Part shown: positions 24,965 through 32,964 of the stretch, one piece after another
Layout: each line of letters opens with the position of its first letter
How positions within the stretch are numbered: position 1 is the stretch's first letter
DNA from: Phil1 sp964487565
GTDB taxonomy: Bacteria > Bacillota > Clostridia > Christensenellales > CAG-138
Length of the DNA: 64,000 bases
Direction of reading: 5' to 3'
Assembly: GCA_964487565.1 (NCBI GenBank)
Contig: CAZARN010000008.1
Span: 1 to 64,000, forward strand
Notes under the pieces: model-generated
Database searches by the model: none
The model's input: the letters and a program-made list of their open reading frames with translations, nothing else
What the model was told of the DNA's origin: nothing
Made by a program: the position numbers and the translations under genes

Positions 24965-26089
24965 TCATCCCTTAACGAGCTCGATCATCACCGCGGCGAT
25001 GTTTTTCATTATCGCGTCCGGAAAATCAAATTCGGGCGTATGCAGCTCGCTCATCGAAAGGCCGCTGCCCGTATAGAACAGCGCGCCTTCGCCAGCGGCC
25101 TTTATCAGCCGGCCGAAATCCTCCGACGCACGGTAAGGCTCGTCCATCTTCGTGCACGGGACGCCGGCCCTTTCGCAGGCCTCGCGCACGCGGCGCGCGG
25201 CATACGCGGTGTTTGCGGTTTCCGGGAAAGGATCGCGCGATGAGAACGAAACGCCGAGGCCGTATTCCGCGGCGATGCCACGCGCCGCCTCCTTGATCCT
25301 TTCGCGCAGCGTGCAAAGCTCGCTTTCAAGCTGCGCGCGTATCGTGAGCATCAGCTCGCCTTCGCCGGGCGAAGTCCCAAAGGCTTCTTCGCCAACGTGA
25401 ACGCATATCACCGTACACAGCACCATGGCGGTATAGTTTTTCCTGTCCGCAAGTCCGGCGAGCGAAATGACGAGACGCGATATCGCCTCGGCCGGGTTCA
25501 GCCCCTCCTCCGGCATGCTCGCATGCGAGCGTCTGCCCGTGAACGCGATCACCATGCCCTCGGAGGCGCACTGTACCGTGCCCTCCTTCACGCGCACCGC
25601 GCCCTGCGCGATGCCGGGCCAGTTATGCGTCGCGTATATCTCGCGTATGCCGTTTTGCTCAACGAACGGCACGATCTCCGCCGCGCCTTCACCCGTTTCC
25701 TCCGCATGCTGGAAGATCAGATAAACGTCCCTGTCCGGCTGCGCGCGCTCAAGCTCCGTCGCGGTGAGCGCAAGCGCCGCGCTGTGACCGTCATGCCCGC
25801 ATTTGTGGCCCCAGCCCGGATTTTTCGAAGCATACGGCAGCGCCGCCGTCTCGCACACGGGCACCGCCTCAAAATCCGCGCGCAAAGCAAGCGGCGGCCT
25901 TGGGGGAACTGTCCTCGTGCGGTATACGGCGGCGAAATAACGCCCCATATCGCAGATTTCAAGAGAAGTATTCTCTTTTATGAAGCGCATCAGCGCCTGT
26001 TTGGTATACGTTTCGTGATTTGCGCCCTCCGGATGGGCGTGAAGATCATGCCTGAGCGCGACCGCCCGGGCGTACATTTCTTCAGTCAT
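24965..26089 (-). CDS. M20D-family amidohydrolase
   Basis: A 374-residue M20D metal-dependent amidohydrolase (hippurate hydrolase, IAA-amino acid hydrolase and AbgB group). Motifs seen: LRHDLHAHPEGANHE, LALRADFEAVPV, the metal ligands in WGHKCGHDGHSAAL, the catalytic Glu pair in IFQHAEETGEGAAE, the dimerisation His in TGRRSHASMPEEGLNPAEA, and a C-terminal His in LSMSELHTPEFDFPD. It removes acyl groups from amino acids or peptides; substrate unknown. It is preceded by its own promoter and lies 70 nt before ylxY, so it may head that operon. Confidence 0.88.
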   Translation of the reverse strand: MTEEMYARAVALRHDLHAHPEGANHETYTKQALMRFIKENTSLEICDMGRYFAAVYRTRTVPPRPPLALRADFEAVPVCETAALPYASKNPGWGHKCGHDGHSAALALTATELERAQPDRDVYLIFQHAEETGEGAAEIVPFVEQNGIREIYATHNWPGIAQGAVRVKEGTVQCASEGMVIAFTGRRSHASMPEEGLNPAEAISRLVISLAGLADRKNYTAMVLCTVICVHVGEEAFGTSPGEGELMLTIRAQLESELCTLRERIKEAARGIAAEYGLGVSFSSRDPFPETANTAYAARRVREACERAGVPCTKMDEPYRASEDFGRLIKAAGEGALFYTGSGLSMSELHTPEFDFPDAIMKNIAAVMIELVKG

Positions 26090-26115
26090 AGCAATTCATC
26101 CTCCGTATTTTTCCC

Positions 26116-26121
26116 ATTATA
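26116..26121 (-). promoter_or_regulatory. -10 element before the M20D amidohydrolase gene
   Basis: A consensus TATAAT on the minus strand 27 bp before the start codon, with GGAGG in between. The -35 is not convincing. Confidence 0.5.
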
Positions 26122-26134
26122 TCGCGCCGGAGAC

Positions 26135-26168
26135 AAAAATGGAACGGACGGCCCGTGAAGGCCGTCCG
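26135..26168 (-). terminator. Terminator of the VTC-DUF4956 cluster
   Basis: A 9-bp perfect stem (CGGACGGCC/GGCCGTCCG) with a 6-nt loop is followed on the minus strand by TTCCATTTTTG. It separates the cluster from the M20D gene. Confidence 0.8.
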
Positions 26169-26174
26169 CATATG

Positions 26175-28052
26175 TCATATCCCGCCGCCGGGGGAATTGC
26201 CCGTCGCGCCCGTCGTGCCGTCGGCGCCTCCGCCCGTGGTACCGCCGCCAGAACCCGGCTTGCTTCCGCCCGAGGTTCCGCCGCCCGAACCCGGATTGCC
26301 TCCTCCGGGCGACATGCCGCCGCGGCCTCCGCCTGCGCCGGAGCTTCCGTATGTGACAAATACCGACGTCTGCTCGATCTCAAGCTGTTCCGTGCCGCCG
26401 GACAGCGTCCCCGAAGAAGCGAAGCCGTTTGCGTCGCAGCCTTCGACATCGCCTCCCGTCGCAAGCGTATATGTGCCGTTTTGCACGATGCCCGGCGCCG
26501 AGATCGCGACTGATGAATAATCCTTTTGAGGAACGAACGTCGCCACGACGCTGCCGTTCTTGTCAACAAGGGTCACGCGCGTGCCGCCCGTTGCGGATAT
26601 GCCGCAGGCGAGGACGGAGCATTGCGTGGAATCAGCCCCCGAAAAGCCCACCGCCATGCCGGAGCTTCCCGCGGCGATAACCACGCCGCCAGTCACGGTG
26701 GCGCTCGTGCCGCAGTCTATCGCGCCGTTGCCGTTGTCCGTCGGGCCGCTGACGAGCGTCACCCCGCCCGTGACCGTGATCGAGCCGTTTGAATCAAGCC
26801 CGTCCCCGCCGGCGTTCACCAAAGTGTAGCCGCCCGAGATCACGAGCGAATATTCGTCAGATCCGCCCATGCCGCCGCCGAAGAAGCCGTCCGTGCCGAG
26901 CCCGCCGAAGCCGGAGGAATCGTTGCCGCCCGCCGCGTTGAAGCCGTCGTCCGTGGAGGTTATGTCTATCGTGCCGCCGGATACCGTGATGTTTGCGGCC
27001 TCTATCCCCTCATAGCTTTGCGCGACGGTTATCGTCCCGCCGGAAATGTTTATGTCCGCGTCCGCGTGCAGGCCGTCGTCCTTTGATGAAAGCGAAAAGC
27101 TCCCGCCCGCGATCGTCATGGAGCCGTTTGTGTGCAGCGCGTCGTCACCGCTTGATATATCAAACGTGCCGCCTGTTATCTCGAGCGCGGAATATCCCAT
27201 GATGCCCTTGCCCTGGGTGATGAGTGTGAACGATCCGCCCTCGATATACACGAAGCCGCGCCCGTCGTCCTCATCGTTGTCGCTCTTTATGCCCGCCGTA
27301 CCGGCGTTTATCGTGAACACGCCGTCCGCTATGCGCACGCAGTCCTTGCCGTTGATGCCCGTGGACACGCTGCTGATGCCTATCGTGCCGCCCGTTATGT
27401 TCAACTCGTCCTTTGAAACGATGCCATGCTTGTAATTGCCCGTGATGTTCAGCGTTCCTTCCCCGTTGATCGTAACGTCGGCCTTTGAAAACACAGTGGC
27501 GTCCGCGTTCGCGTCATCCCCATCAAGCGCCGTGTATGACGAGCCGTCGCAAAGCGTGTTCACGCTCCCCGCGGCAAGGGTTATGAACACCTTGTCGGCG
27601 TTGCGTATGAACAGGGCCGGCCCGTTCGCGCAGGTGATATCGGTACCCGCAAGCACAAGCTGGAGCTTTGCGTCGTCGGGCGCGTCGACCGTTATCATCC
27701 CGCTGAAGCTGCCTGTGATTATGTACGTTCCTTCCTCCGTTATCGTGATAAGCCCGTCGGCCGCGGTCGCTCCGCCGCCCGTTATCACGGCGTCTTTGCC
27801 CGAAAGCTCAATTGTTGTCGCAGCGGATGCGTCATAGCTCGCGTCGCTGTCCCTTTTGGAAAACGAGGTGCTCTCCGCGTCGAGCGCGCCCGAGGCGGAA
27901 AGCGTTCCATCCGATTCGTCAGCCGTGCCTTGCGCGCTTTCTTCGGAAGCGTCGCCCGTGACGGCAGGTTCGCTGCCGTTCATCAGCGCGCAACCCGAAA
28001 ACAGCATAAGCGCCGTTATCACGGCGATCATCGCCAATGCGCGTTTTTTCAT
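26175..28052 (-). CDS. Cthe_2159-type beta-helix surface lipoprotein
   Basis: A 625-residue lipoprotein: signal peptide with lipobox LFSGC, then a Ser/Glu/Asp linker, then a long run of short beta-helix turns (ITGGTFDISSGDDALHTNGS-type repeats; GIEAANITVSGGTIDITSTD). This matches the carbohydrate-binding Cthe_2159/DUF4353 family, whose C. thermocellum member binds acidic polysaccharide and cellulose-like polymers. Repeated Gly-Asp-Asp turns probably bind calcium. The last 55 residues are a low-complexity Gly/Ser/Thr/Pro tail. ATG at 28052 has AAAGGAG upstream. It lies 11 nt after the DUF4956 gene, in the conserved VTC-DUF4956 neighbourhood. Confidence 0.85.
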   Translation of the reverse strand: MKKRALAMIAVITALMLFSGCALMNGSEPAVTGDASEESAQGTADESDGTLSASGALDAESTSFSKRDSDASYDASAATTIELSGKDAVITGGGATAADGLITITEEGTYIITGSFSGMITVDAPDDAKLQLVLAGTDITCANGPALFIRNADKVFITLAAGSVNTLCDGSSYTALDGDDANADATVFSKADVTINGEGTLNITGNYKHGIVSKDELNITGGTIGISSVSTGINGKDCVRIADGVFTINAGTAGIKSDNDEDDGRGFVYIEGGSFTLITQGKGIMGYSALEITGGTFDISSGDDALHTNGSMTIAGGSFSLSSKDDGLHADADINISGGTITVAQSYEGIEAANITVSGGTIDITSTDDGFNAAGGNDSSGFGGLGTDGFFGGGMGGSDEYSLVISGGYTLVNAGGDGLDSNGSITVTGGVTLVSGPTDNGNGAIDCGTSATVTGGVVIAAGSSGMAVGFSGADSTQCSVLACGISATGGTRVTLVDKNGSVVATFVPQKDYSSVAISAPGIVQNGTYTLATGGDVEGCDANGFASSGTLSGGTEQLEIEQTSVFVTYGSSGAGGGRGGMSPGGGNPGSGGGTSGGSKPGSGGGTTGGGADGTTGATGNSPGGGI

Positions 28053-28063
28053 ATTGTCTCCTT

Positions 28064-28747
28064 TCACAGCTCGCCGCGCGTCTGCGCAATGCCGAGCGAT
28101 ATTTCAAGATTTCCGTTTTTGCATCTCAGCTCGTCGATCAGATGCTTCTCATCCATGCCTTTCTTTGGTACTATCGAATATTTCAGCTTGAACAGGCTCC
28201 CCATAGCGGTGGTCTTGACCTCGATGAGGTTCGCGCTTTTGGTGTTTTCGGCAAGGATGTCGTCAAACGCGCCCGCGTAATCCATCCCTTCGGGCACGGT
28301 TATGCGGAGCATCTTCTCCTCCTCGCGCGGCTCGCCAAAGCCGAACCTTTCAAGCACGAGCAATGCCGCGCAGGCGATAAGAGCGAATATGGCGGCGATC
28401 GCAACGTACCCCATCCCGCAGGCAAGACCCAACGCCATCGCAACGAATATCGCGCATATCTCCTTTGCGCTGCCCTGCGCGCTCCTGAAGCGCACGAGGC
28501 TGAACGCGCCCGCCACGGCGACCCCCGCGCCGATATTCCCGTTCACGAGCGCGATCACCGTGCCCACCGCAAACGGAAGCAGCGCAAGCGTCAGCGCAAA
28601 GCCGCCCGAATGGCGCGTTTTGTGTGTGAACGCGAGCGCGCACACAAGGCCGAGCAGCAGCGATACCCCGCTGCAGATGAGGAAGGTTGCAAGCGTCATC
28701 GAGCCGCTTGAGGTCATGTCAAAAATGCTGCCGAGTATATCAGGCAC
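28064..28747 (-). CDS. DUF4956 membrane protein
   Basis: A 227-residue protein with four predicted transmembrane helices in the first 135 residues and a cytosolic C-terminal domain (LRITVPEGMDYAGAFDDILA onward). The conserved DUF4956 motif AVAGAFSLVRFRSAQG lies between helices. Its function is not established. It is encoded between a VTC-domain protein and a Cthe_2159-like lipoprotein, overlapping the VTC gene by 8 bp. A role as membrane partner or channel for the polymer made by the VTC domain is inference from context. Confidence 0.88.
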   Translation of the reverse strand: MPDILGSIFDMTSSGSMTLATFLICSGVSLLLGLVCALAFTHKTRHSGGFALTLALLPFAVGTVIALVNGNIGAGVAVAGAFSLVRFRSAQGSAKEICAIFVAMALGLACGMGYVAIAAIFALIACAALLVLERFGFGEPREEEKMLRITVPEGMDYAGAFDDILAENTKSANLIEVKTTAMGSLFKLKYSIVPKKGMDEKHLIDELRCKNGNLEISLGIAQTRGEL

Positions 28748-29462
28748 AGTAGATCAGCTCCTTTTCGCCCGACATAAGGGCGTTATTCATCATGTCAGCA
28801 TATGCGCTGCCGTATTTTGAGAAGGAAGTCGGGCGCGCGCCCACCCTGTCGAGCGTGTGCGCGAGCCAAAGCGGCATAACGCCCGGAAGCTTGACCTCCA
28901 TAAGGCACGCGCCCCTGTCAAGCAGCGGTATGTCCGCGCCTTCGAAGGTAAAATCATCCGTTTCCAGATAGCGCACGGCCGTATCGAACGTGACGCGCAC
29001 GGCGCTTTCATCCCCCCGTCCGAAAAACGCCTCCCGCTCATATGCTATAAGCGCCGACGGCCCTATGCCCGGATAGCGCGAGACGAATTCCGCGCATTCG
29101 CACTCTATCTCGCATCGGGCTTCGAGTTTTCCCTCAAGAAAGAGACGCGCCTCGTCAAGCGGCATACCCACCCGGCGTTTGTAAACCACGCCGAGATACT
29201 TCTTCTTCAGCTCCACATAGACCGTGCTGTTCCCGCCCGGTACGCCGTAGCTTCTGACGCGGAGCTTCTCCTTATACGCGGGCTTTTCCATGGACCGGCG
29301 GATCACGCTGCGATCCGGCGTATCATAATAGAGGCTCATCACCGTGTGATCGCCGAATGAATCCTTATCCATGCGTTTGGCGAGCGCGGCCGAAAGCGCG
29401 GCCTTCTCCGCCGGCCGGAGCATGTATTTGAGTTCGTATCTTTCAAAAACGCCTGTGTCCAT
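28740..29462 (-). CDS. VTC-domain polyphosphate polymerase-like protein
   Basis: A 240-residue VTC domain (CYTH/triphosphate tunnel superfamily), the catalytic unit of yeast vacuolar polyphosphate polymerase. The tunnel residues look intact: YELKYML, SLYYDTPDRS, KEKLRVRSYG, YVELKKKYLG and VYKRRVG, then YEREAFFG, VRVTFDTAVR, LMEVKLPG and the final SKYGSAY lysine motif. It may polymerise phosphate from ATP, but no bacterial member of this cluster type has a role I can assign firmly. It is the first gene of a three-gene operon with GAGGAGG before the ATG. Confidence 0.88.
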   Translation of the reverse strand: MDTGVFERYELKYMLRPAEKAALSAALAKRMDKDSFGDHTVMSLYYDTPDRSVIRRSMEKPAYKEKLRVRSYGVPGGNSTVYVELKKKYLGVVYKRRVGMPLDEARLFLEGKLEARCEIECECAEFVSRYPGIGPSALIAYEREAFFGRGDESAVRVTFDTAVRYLETDDFTFEGADIPLLDRGACLMEVKLPGVMPLWLAHTLDRVGARPTSFSKYGSAYADMMNNALMSGEKELIYCA

Positions 29463-29590
29463 TTCTTTGCCTCCTCGATGTTATATGATGGATGATACAA
29501 TCCAATTTTGGCAAAATGATGAGCTTCGCATGTATTTTAAACGCCGTTTTCGGTTTTTGACACCACAATTGACGTTTACAAGGACACTGT

Positions 29591-29619
29591 TTTCCAATTG
29601 ACCGGTCATGTGGTATAAT
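29591..29619 (+). promoter_or_regulatory. Promoter of the ABC exporter with an embedded palindrome
   Basis: TTTCCA (29591-29596), 17 bp and TATAAT (29614-29619). The spacer holds the perfect 10-bp palindrome TGACCGGTCA (29599-29608), well placed for a repressor. Confidence 0.65.
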
Positions 29620-29670
29620 GCTGCCAATATAATAAGGGCGTTATAAACGTTCCCAGCAACGGAGGTTTTG

Positions 29671-30384
29671 ATGTTAAAGATAGAAGGGCTGACAAAAACA
29701 TACGGCGCCAAAAAGGCCGTTGACGATCTTTCGCTGCACATCCAAAAGGGCGAGATATACGGCTTCATAGGCCACAACGGTGCGGGAAAGACCACAACGC
29801 TCAAGTCCTGCGCCGGAATACTGCGTTTTGACAGCGGTGAAATATATATCGACGGCATTTCCGTCAAAAAGGACCCCATTGCCTGCAAGCGCATAACCGC
29901 ATACATACCCGACAATCCCGACCTTTATGATTTCATGAGCGGGATCAAGTATCTCAATTTCATCGCGGATGTCTTCGGCGTGTCCAAGGACGCGCGTGAG
30001 GAGCGCATCGCCAGGTACGCCGATCTTTTCGAGCTGGCGGGCGATCTTGCGCAGCCTGTGAGCGCGTATTCGCACGGCATGAAGCAAAAGCTCGCCGTCA
30101 TCTCCGCGCTGATCCACGAGCCGAAGCTGATGATAATGGACGAACCGTTCGTCGGCCTCGACCCCAAAGCCTCCCACATATTGAAAGAGCTGATGCGCAA
30201 CATATGCGACGCCGGCGGGGCCATATTCTTCTCCACCCATGTTCTGGAGGTCGCCGAGAAGCTGTGCGACAAGATCGCCATAATCAAGGACGGCAGGCTC
30301 ATCATGGCCGGAGATACTGATGAAGTCCGCGGCAACAGCTCGCTCGAATCCGTATTCCTTGAGCTGGAGGATGAAAATGTTTAA
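29671..30384 (+). CDS. ABC transporter ATP-binding protein
   Basis: A 237-residue ABC ATPase. Walker A is GHNGAGKTTT (about residue 35), the signature is the YSHGMKQKL variant common in ABC-2 exporters and gliding/multidrug types, Walker B is LMIMDEP and the switch His is in FFSTHVLEVAE. It overlaps the permease gene by 8 bp, so both form one exporter. The ATG at 29671 has GGAGG 5 nt upstream. The substrate is unknown. Confidence 0.92.
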   Translation: MLKIEGLTKTYGAKKAVDDLSLHIQKGEIYGFIGHNGAGKTTTLKSCAGILRFDSGEIYIDGISVKKDPIACKRITAYIPDNPDLYDFMSGIKYLNFIADVFGVSKDAREERIARYADLFELAGDLAQPVSAYSHGMKQKLAVISALIHEPKLMIMDEPFVGLDPKASHILKELMRNICDAGGAIFFSTHVLEVAEKLCDKIAIIKDGRLIMAGDTDEVRGNSSLESVFLELEDENV

Positions 30385-31978
30385 TGCGCTGCTTAAAACG
30401 AGACTCGCCGCGCTCTTTTATTCGTTCACGCGAGGCTCAAAAAACAAAAAGGGACACTCCGCGCTCGGCAAAGCCGGCATAGCGCTGCTGTTCATCTATG
30501 TCGTCGGCTGCATGATGTGGCTTTTCGGTTCCCTCTGGGAAAGCATGTGCGAGCCGTTTTACAGACTGGGCCTTGCATGGCTTTATTTCGCGTTCGTCGG
30601 CATAACGACCCTCATCATCTGCTTTGTGGGCAGCGTGTTCATGGCGCAGCAGCAGCTTTTCGCCGCAAAGGACAACGATCTGCTCCTCTCCATGCCCATA
30701 CCGCCGCGGGCGATCGTCGCAAGCCGTATGCTGATGCTCATCGCCCTGAGCTATCTCACCGAGGCGCTCATCGTGCTGCCCGCGGCCTATGTTTGGCTGG
30801 TCAGCCTTCCCGTCACCGCCGCCGGCGTCGTGATATTCGCCCTTGCGTTTCTGGCGCTTCCGATGATTTCCCTCGCGCTCTCATGCCTGTTCGGATATCT
30901 TATTGAAGCCGTCACCTCGCGTCTCGGCCGCGGCAAAAACTTGTTCACGATGGTCATTTCAATCGCGTTTCTCGCGCTGTATTTCGTGTTCTATTCGCGG
31001 ATGCAGGAATACATCTCCGTTTTGATCACCAACGGCGCGCAGGTTGGCGACGCAATACGCACCGCCGTGCCGCCCTTGTACTGGCTCGGCAACGCCGTGG
31101 CCTCGCATGACGCGGGTCAGCTTCTGCTTTTCCTTGCCTGCTGCATCCTGCCGTTCGGCGCGGCCTACGCCCTCATATCGCGCAGCTTCATTTCCATCGC
31201 AACGCGGCGCACCTCGGGCGCAAAGCGCGTTTACCGCCGCGGCGACATGAAGGTCGCCTCCGCCGACCGGGCGCTTTTCTCCCGTGAGCTGAGCCATTTC
31301 CTCTCGAGCGCGATGTATATGATGAACGCGGGCCTCGGACTTGTGATGCTGCTCATCGGCGTCGTCGCCATTGTGATAAAAAGCGCCGATATCGGGGAGT
31401 TTGTCGGCAGCATGGGCTTCGACGTCTCGCTTATGTGCCCGATCCTTTGCGTCGCGGAGCTTTTCATCCTTTCGATGGTCATCATCTCCGCGCCCACGAT
31501 ATCCCTTGAAGGACGCAACCTTTGGATCGCGCAGTCGCTGCCCGTCCCGTCCTATAATATCCTTCGCGCAAAGGTACGCCTGCACAGCGTGATCTCAATT
31601 CCGTTTGCGCTTTGCGCTTCGGTCGCGATCGCTGTGATCTCAGGCGCGGACGCGCTGTCGGCGCTTGGGCTGATCGCTCTGCCGGCGGCGTTCATATTGC
31701 TCACCGCGCGCTTAGGCGTGCTCATCAATCTGCGTCTGCCTCGCTTCGACTGGACAAACGAAACGGTCGCCGTCAAGCAAAGCATGGCGACGGTTATCGC
31801 GATGTTCGCCAACATGGCGCTCGTAGTGGCCGCCGCTTTCGGTTACGCGCTCACAAGCGCCGTGCTCGACGTGCGCGTTTACATGCTCATCGTCGCGGCG
31901 CTGTTCGCAGTACTTTCCCTCGTTTTCGACCGTCTGCTCAAGACCTCCGGCAGCAGGCGTTTTGAAAGCCTTGCCTGA
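30377..31978 (+). CDS. ABC exporter permease (ABC-2-like, large)
   Basis: A 533-residue integral membrane protein with about twelve hydrophobic segments, probably two sets of six. Family-type features include the early FVGSVFMAQQQLFAAKDNDL segment followed by LLLSMPIPPRAIVASRM and the internal repeat-like LSMVIISAPTISLEGRNLWI with LPVPSYNILRAKV. This matches large ABC-2 type permeases of Firmicute exporters of unknown substrate. ATG at 30377 is 6 nt after GGAGG and overlaps the ATPase stop, giving coupling. Confidence 0.85.
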   Translation: MFNALLKTRLAALFYSFTRGSKNKKGHSALGKAGIALLFIYVVGCMMWLFGSLWESMCEPFYRLGLAWLYFAFVGITTLIICFVGSVFMAQQQLFAAKDNDLLLSMPIPPRAIVASRMLMLIALSYLTEALIVLPAAYVWLVSLPVTAAGVVIFALAFLALPMISLALSCLFGYLIEAVTSRLGRGKNLFTMVISIAFLALYFVFYSRMQEYISVLITNGAQVGDAIRTAVPPLYWLGNAVASHDAGQLLLFLACCILPFGAAYALISRSFISIATRRTSGAKRVYRRGDMKVASADRALFSRELSHFLSSAMYMMNAGLGLVMLLIGVVAIVIKSADIGEFVGSMGFDVSLMCPILCVAELFILSMVIISAPTISLEGRNLWIAQSLPVPSYNILRAKVRLHSVISIPFALCASVAIAVISGADALSALGLIALPAAFILLTARLGVLINLRLPRFDWTNETVAVKQSMATVIAMFANMALVVAAAFGYALTSAVLDVRVYMLIVAALFAVLSLVFDRLLKTSGSRRFESLA

Positions 31979-32134
31979 TCGGCCGTTCCCGGCGTGCCCT
32001 GGGCTTTGATTCTGAAGCGGCATGCGCCTGCCATCGCATACGTGGCGTTGCACTTTTTTTCCAAAAATGCTGTTTTCTGTTCAGGCATGAAGGGCTGGGG
32101 TTTACTTTTCACGCGGTCGATCCTGTTCGCTCTT

Positions 32135-32173
32135 AAAAGCAAGAGAGGGGCTTCGGTATGAAGTCCCTCTCTT
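32135..32173 (-). terminator. Terminator shared by trxA and the ABC exporter
   Basis: A 9-bp stem (AAGAGAGGG/CCCTCTCTT) with a further CTTC/GAAG inner stem lies between convergent genes. On the minus strand it is followed by GCTTTT, on the plus strand after seven bases by TTTTT, so it may work in both directions. The rest of 31979-32213 holds no gene that I can support. Confidence 0.8.
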
Positions 32174-32213
32174 AATATGCTTTTTGTGTTTTATCAGAAT
32201 GTTAAAAGCGCTT

Positions 32214-32525
32214 TTACGCTTCGTCTATCGCGTCGGAGTATTCCTCCGCATCGCGCGCGCCCACAAGCTTGTTCACGGCCTCGCCGTTGCGGAATATTAT
32301 CACGCACGGTATGGATACGATCTTGTAGCGCTGCGCAAGCTCAGGCTCCTCGTCCACGTTCACCTTGCATACGGAGGCCTTGCCCTCGTATTGTCCGGCA
32401 AGCTCCTCTATCATGGGGCCGATCATGCGGCAGGGGCCGCACCACGGCGCCCAGAAATCCACAAGCACAGGCATATCCTGCGCGATCTCGGCGTCAAAAT
32501 CATTCTTTGTCAGGTGTTTGAGCAT
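32214..32525 (-). CDS. trxA: Thioredoxin
   Basis: A 103-residue cytosolic thioredoxin with the redox motif WAPWCGPCRMIGPM (about residues 25-38), the cis-Pro region IVSIPCVIIF and the LVGARDAEEY end. An extra Cys sits right after the cis-Pro (IPCV), where most thioredoxins have Thr. The ATG at 32525 has AAAGGAG upstream and lies inside the end of rseC (26-bp overlap). It is the last gene of the hisS-aspS operon. Confidence 0.95.
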   Translation of the reverse strand: MLKHLTKNDFDAEIAQDMPVLVDFWAPWCGPCRMIGPMIEELAGQYEGKASVCKVNVDEEPELAQRYKIVSIPCVIIFRNGEAVNKLVGARDAEEYSDAIDEA

Positions 32526-32964
32526 TATCAGTTTCTCCTTTCGAATCTTCTTGTGTAATTATGTCCGTCATGCGCGGTTTGAACTCGTTCATGCGCGAAA
32601 ATTTAGGTTCAAGCGCGCGCAGGATGAAAAACGATCCCGCCGCAAACAGCACGGCGGCAAGCGCTGTATACAGCTCGCCCCAGATGGAGCCTATCGCGGC
32701 GCCGGCCACAAGCGCGATCACCGGTATGCCGTAAACTATGGCGCTCGCTTTGAACACGCTTTTGCCGTGCAGCTCAATGGCAACGATATCGCCTGTCTTT
32801 GCGCCCAGGGAGTTTTCTATCTCGATATCGGCCTCGTTTCCGCCGAGGCGGAAGCAGGCGTTGCAATGGCCGCATGCGTCGCTTCTTGTGAAGCGCACCG
32901 TGGCCTTTTTGCCCGAAACGGCAGTCACGACGCCCGTCTGTTTCATTTCGCCCGTGTCACTCAT
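32500..32964 (-). CDS. RseC/SoxR-reducing-system family protein
   Basis: A 154-residue RseC-family membrane protein. The N-terminal OB-like part carries the family cysteines (SDACGHCNACF); two transmembrane helices follow (IVYGIPVIALVAGAAIGSIW and YTALAAVLFAAGSFFILRAL), then a charged cytosolic tail. Family members are linked to Rnf-type redox complexes and SoxR reduction; no rnf genes are in this window. The ATG overlaps the aspS stop by 8 bp and has AGGTGG 7 nt upstream. Confidence 0.85.
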   Translation of the reverse strand: MSDTGEMKQTGVVTAVSGKKATVRFTRSDACGHCNACFRLGGNEADIEIENSLGAKTGDIVAIELHGKSVFKASAIVYGIPVIALVAGAAIGSIWGELYTALAAVLFAAGSFFILRALEPKFSRMNEFKPRMTDIITQEDSKGETDNAQTPDKE

